Shown here: positions 60,948 to 64,000 of the stretch, one piece after another
Layout of the letters: the number at the start of each line of letters is the position of its first letter
Numbering within the stretch: the stretch's first letter is position 1
Assembly: GCF_000315915.1 (NCBI RefSeq)
Contig: NC_020188.1
Coordinates: 1,133,501 to 1,197,500 of the forward strand
Length of the DNA: 64,000 nt
Source: Henningerozyma blattae CBS 6284
Lineage: Eukaryota; Ascomycota; Saccharomycetes; Saccharomycetales; Saccharomycetaceae
Direction: 5' to 3'
Notes under the pieces: model-generated
Database searches by the model: none
The model's input: the letters and a program-made list of their open reading frames with translations, nothing else
What the model was told of the DNA's origin: nothing
Made by a program: the position numbers and the translations under genes

Positions 60948-61931
60948 TTAAATATCATTTAATGCTACACAGATAACACCTTTCTGGTGGCCACCATATT
61001 GTCTCACAATTTCCTTGGTTGATAAATCCCATAATCTAACATAATGATCCGACGAAGCTGTGACTAAATATGCACTGTCTGCACTGAATGCACAGTCCCA
61101 GACCCATCGTTGATGACCATCGAGAGTTATTTCTAAATTTACACTTTCATTATCGATTGACCAAATCTTGGCCGTATGATCAGCTGAGCAGGTTGCAATG
61201 TGTTTCCCGTCGGACGATAACAAAGCTCTTGTAATGTAAGTATTGTGGGCTTTAAAAACACTTAAAGGTTTCAAACTTGAAGCATCTGTTCTATTAGGCA
61301 TATCCCAAACATAACAGTTACCTTTTGTGTTTGCAGCAACAAGAGTTGATCCATCGGGTGACAATGATAAAGATTGTAACGGTATATCGTCTTCAGGTAC
61401 CAATTGATGTGTTGAACGACCACCAGCTAAATCCCAAACCCTTAAAGTACCTGAACGATCACAGGATACAAGTTCGGCTTGGTTTGGATGAATAGCTACG
61501 TCATTAACTGGTGCTGCACCTGTACCTACAGACGAAGCACTTGATGAATTGCCTGAAGTGGAAGATGAAGATCCTGAAGATCCGTGTAGGTATATCCTTG
61601 GCTGAGTTGGTGGAGATCTAACATCCCAGACTCTAACAGCACCGTCTTCACTAGCCGTGGCTATCCATTGTCTCTCTCTTTGAAATGCAACAGCTGTTAC
61701 ATTTCCGCCATGGCCATCTAAGCAAGCCAATGGTGTTGGGTTTGCACTCTGAAGATCATATAACCGAACGCTTTGGTTTGCTGCTGCAGCTAGAAGTGTT
61801 TTATCGCTACTAATCTCTAATCTGTTTACTTGAGATTCTGGATGTTGTATAGTTCTTGAGCAAACCCCTGTTAGAGCTTCCCAAAATCTGATTGTGTGGT
61901 CATAACCTGCAGATACTAGTATAACGGACAT
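60948..61931 (-). CDS. LST8: TOR complex WD40 subunit Lst8
   Basis: The 327-residue protein (S. cerevisiae 303) consists of seven WD40 repeats; examples are SAGYDHTIRFWEALTGVCSR, ATASEDGAVRVWDVRS, ATCSADHTAKIWSIDN and TASSDHYVRLWDLSTKEIVRQYGGHQKG. Lst8 binds the kinase domain of Tor1/Tor2 in both TORC1 and TORC2 and is essential. The extra length comes from a Gly/Ser-rich loop (about residues 117-138, GSSGSSSSTSGNSSSASS) between blades three and four. In S. cerevisiae LST8 is next to MRP7. Confidence 0.97.
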   Translation of the reverse strand: MSVILVSAGYDHTIRFWEALTGVCSRTIQHPESQVNRLEISSDKTLLAAAANQSVRLYDLQSANPTPLACLDGHGGNVTAVAFQRERQWIATASEDGAVRVWDVRSPPTQPRIYLHGSSGSSSSTSGNSSSASSVGTGAAPVNDVAIHPNQAELVSCDRSGTLRVWDLAGGRSTHQLVPEDDIPLQSLSLSPDGSTLVAANTKGNCYVWDMPNRTDASSLKPLSVFKAHNTYITRALLSSDGKHIATCSADHTAKIWSIDNESVNLEITLDGHQRWVWDCAFSADSAYLVTASSDHYVRLWDLSTKEIVRQYGGHQKGVICVALNDI

Positions 61932-62613
61932 ATTTAAAATTGTAGTGAAGTATCAAAAGTGATCTTACAATTCAGTACCTTGTGATATTTTTGTTGTTTT
62001 ATCTCTCTATTTTCTTTCTCGTGTTTCACAATTCCTTTATAATCCTATTAATTTTTAATATGGATTTGAATAGTCCGAGAGTGTATGGTGAATACGAATA
62101 TGTCTATATAAACTACTTGAAGTAACAAGAGAACAAAAAGGCAAATCCTTGCATCATGCTTTAAGGATATCCATTTTATTGCTGTTTTGTTGTTCATTAA
62201 AAGTCTTGAAAATTTGAGAAAAGCCTGCGCAATAATTGAGATACTACAGGGCTTCGCCTGAGTTGAAAAACTTGAAAGGCAGCATTAAATATTTAAGAGC
62301 AGGTAGATCACAAGTTAACTTTGTCATTAGAGAAAATGGGATTAATTGATCTGCTACATATTTCTTTCAAATAACTAAGTTTTTCCTTTAAACATATTTT
62401 GAACACTATATTGTAATGTATGAAATTTTCCCGATTTGTCAAGTTTGCGATGGACCTGAATTTGAAAAATTTGAAAAAAATTAACTTGAGCTATTTATTT
62501 CACAGAGCATGACCAATTTATGGTATAATTAGATATATTATTAGGCTTCGAAGATTGTGGAACACTTCAGAAGTTACTCTCTAGAAAATAATAGAAACTT
62601 ACTCACTATAAAA
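61932..62613. promoter_or_regulatory. Divergent promoter between LST8 and the WKF-domain gene
   Basis: A 682 bp divergent promoter. A GC-richer patch near 62220-62270 stands out slightly. I find no clear factor site or RNA gene. Confidence 0.3.
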
Positions 62614-63504
62614 ATGCCTAGTCACGTCCCTGCTTGGAAGAAAATTGCTATCAAAAAATCTCAGGCCAATTCCGAAACTAATGATGGCAAAAAGGACAAT
62701 TTAATTGATAATGATCCATTAAATGTTACAACACATTTGGCATCTGGTTCATTGACCAGAAAGGAAAAGAAGAGAATACTGCGTGGTGAACCAGAATCAA
62801 GTTCTAAAAGAAAAAAAGTACCAAAAACAAGCAAGCCAATTAAGAAGGAAAAATTATCAAAAGAAGAAAGACAGTCGAATAAAAGCAAAGTTCTAAGAGA
62901 CCAATTAAGATATCTTATTGAATTCTTTCTAGAAAAAATTGACACACAATTACCAGAAGAACTGTTAAATTTAGAAAATGTTAAATTTTACTATGGTGAT
63001 ATAGATAGCAAAAATTTGAAGAAAGATAATGAAGATGATACTGAAAAAGTTATTGATGTTTGGAAATTTTCAAAACAAAAGCAAAACTGGTTAATAAAGC
63101 ATTTTTTAGTTTTGGATGAAATATCTGAAGAATACGACAGTTTACTAATTTCATATTTTAAAGATTTAAAAGGTGGATCAAAAATGGAGTTATATAAGAA
63201 ATCTTTAAAAATCTGTCAATCATGGAATGATTATACAAAAGACCAGCAAAGAAAGATAGAAGAAATGATTAATAATTCTGATAAAGAAAGCAACGAAAAG
63301 GATTCTGGAAAAGAAGAACCAACCGATGACAAGAATGCTACAGATAAAACCGAACAAGAAAAGGAAGAAACTAAAGAAGAAGAATTACCGATGCCAAATA
63401 AATATCTTGTACATAGATGCAAGAAGCTAATTGATGAATGGGTCTCCCAGGATGAATCGGGTGAGATTAAGGCTTTTGACCTAAATAATTTTAAGTTGGA
63501 TTAA
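62614..63504 (+). CDS. Nucleolar WKF-domain protein, probable YCR016W orthologue
   Basis: From the ATG at 62614 the protein has 296 residues (a longer frame upstream begins only with GTG). It starts MPSHVPAWKKIAIKK, has a Lys-rich segment near 65-110 suitable for nucleolar targeting, and a central WKF motif VWKFSKQKQNWLIKHF near residue 152. This domain is found in fungal YCR016W and human C7orf50, thought to act in ribosome biogenesis. The C-terminal third is Glu/Lys-rich with an ending GEIKAFDLNNFKLD. The family call is fairly strong; identity with YCR016W is from recollection of the family and similar length, since its S. cerevisiae neighbours are not present. Confidence 0.75.
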   Translation: MPSHVPAWKKIAIKKSQANSETNDGKKDNLIDNDPLNVTTHLASGSLTRKEKKRILRGEPESSSKRKKVPKTSKPIKKEKLSKEERQSNKSKVLRDQLRYLIEFFLEKIDTQLPEELLNLENVKFYYGDIDSKNLKKDNEDDTEKVIDVWKFSKQKQNWLIKHFLVLDEISEEYDSLLISYFKDLKGGSKMELYKKSLKICQSWNDYTKDQQRKIEEMINNSDKESNEKDSGKEEPTDDKNATDKTEQEKEETKEEELPMPNKYLVHRCKKLIDEWVSQDESGEIKAFDLNNFKLD

Positions 63505-64000
63505 CAGCTCTAATACAAATTTAATTTTCATCCTAAATTCATCATAGTTGGAATATATATAGATATATTCATATGTAACATAAATTAGCATAAAACTTCT
63601 CTGTATTTTAATTTTTTAACTGGTTAATATTTTTAACTAATAAACTTCTCTGTGCTTAAAGGTTCCTAGAATTTGTTTAGTGCTTTCATTGGATTTTTCT
63701 GAAGACAATAATAATAAATTATGTAATTAATTTTATTGTAAAGATCATAATATTCTATGTATCTCTAAAATATCAATTTTTCATAATCGATTAGTAATAA
63801 TTGGACCTATAGAATACATTAATAAAAGTTTTTATCTAAATAATTGTTAAACAAAAATGCTGGAAGTACAGATTATGATATTATGTCTGTAAACTAAATT
63901 ATTCTATATTTAGATACCTTCATTGTATAAAGTAATTTTCCATTGTCTCATAATAATTCCTTGAAAAGTAACGCGCTATTATAAATTTAAAATATATACA
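63505..64000. other. AT-rich sequence at the right edge
   Basis: About 500 bp downstream of the WKF-domain gene. No gene, RNA or repeat is evident before the window ends. Confidence 0.4.

Overview
This window is nuclear DNA from a budding yeast of the family Saccharomycetaceae. It is AT-rich and uses the standard genetic code. Its rare introns have a GTATGT 5' splice site and a TACTAAC-like branch point. About 31 protein genes are recognisable, and nearly all have a clear Saccharomyces cerevisiae counterpart. There is also one tRNA gene and the traces of retrotransposons. I cannot name the genus. I see no prokaryotic, viral or CRISPR content.

Layout. 1-3 kb: 5' part of BAR1 (barrier protease) with an alpha2/Mcm1 operator, then SNL1. 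3-10.6 kb: MET10, SMC2, RPL29. 12.5-23.6 kb: ULP2, SSM4/DOA10, CDC26, EMC5. 23.7-36.7 kb: IRR1/SCC3, a glycogen-binding-domain membrane protein (probable YIL024C), YKE4, RSC8, IRC5, ERG28. 37-41.8 kb: CAP2, a probable MEI4, CST6/ACA1 and DOM34, with a strong GC-rich island centred on CST6. 42-50.8 kb: RER1, an intron-containing YCL002C (PQ-loop), PGS1, BCY1, LDB16 (apparently frameshifted), ILV6. 51-64 kb: MRP7, a tRNA-Val(AAC) beside LTR-like and Ty3-type debris, SGF29, an intron-containing GBP2/HRB1, an intron-containing YCL012C, LST8 and a probable YCR016W.

Gene order is informative. Genes that lie on S. cerevisiae chromosomes VI and IX (with some V) are interleaved in the left two thirds, and genes from III and XIV in the right third. 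These pairs are sister tracks of the yeast whole-genome duplication, so this chromosome carries a different half-and-half sorting of the ancestral order (a non-WGD species, or a post-WGD species with independent losses). Several expected neighbours (QCR6/PHO4, CKA1, STP22, RLP7/PET8) are missing from their expected slots and some intergenic gaps are unusually long. I lean towards a post-WGD lineage, but this is inference.

The genes are mostly housekeeping and do not form a dedicated system: chromosome structure (SMC2, IRR1, RSC8, IRC5), SUMO/ubiquitin control (ULP2, SSM4, CDC26), methionine and branched-chain amino-acid synthesis (MET10, ILV6), signalling (BCY1, LST8), and mating/meiosis (BAR1, MEI4). 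The points most worth a second look are the compositional island at CST6-DOM34, the LDB16 frameshift, three reconstructed introns, the intact-looking alpha2/Mcm1 operator, and the Ty3-like relic near the tRNA.
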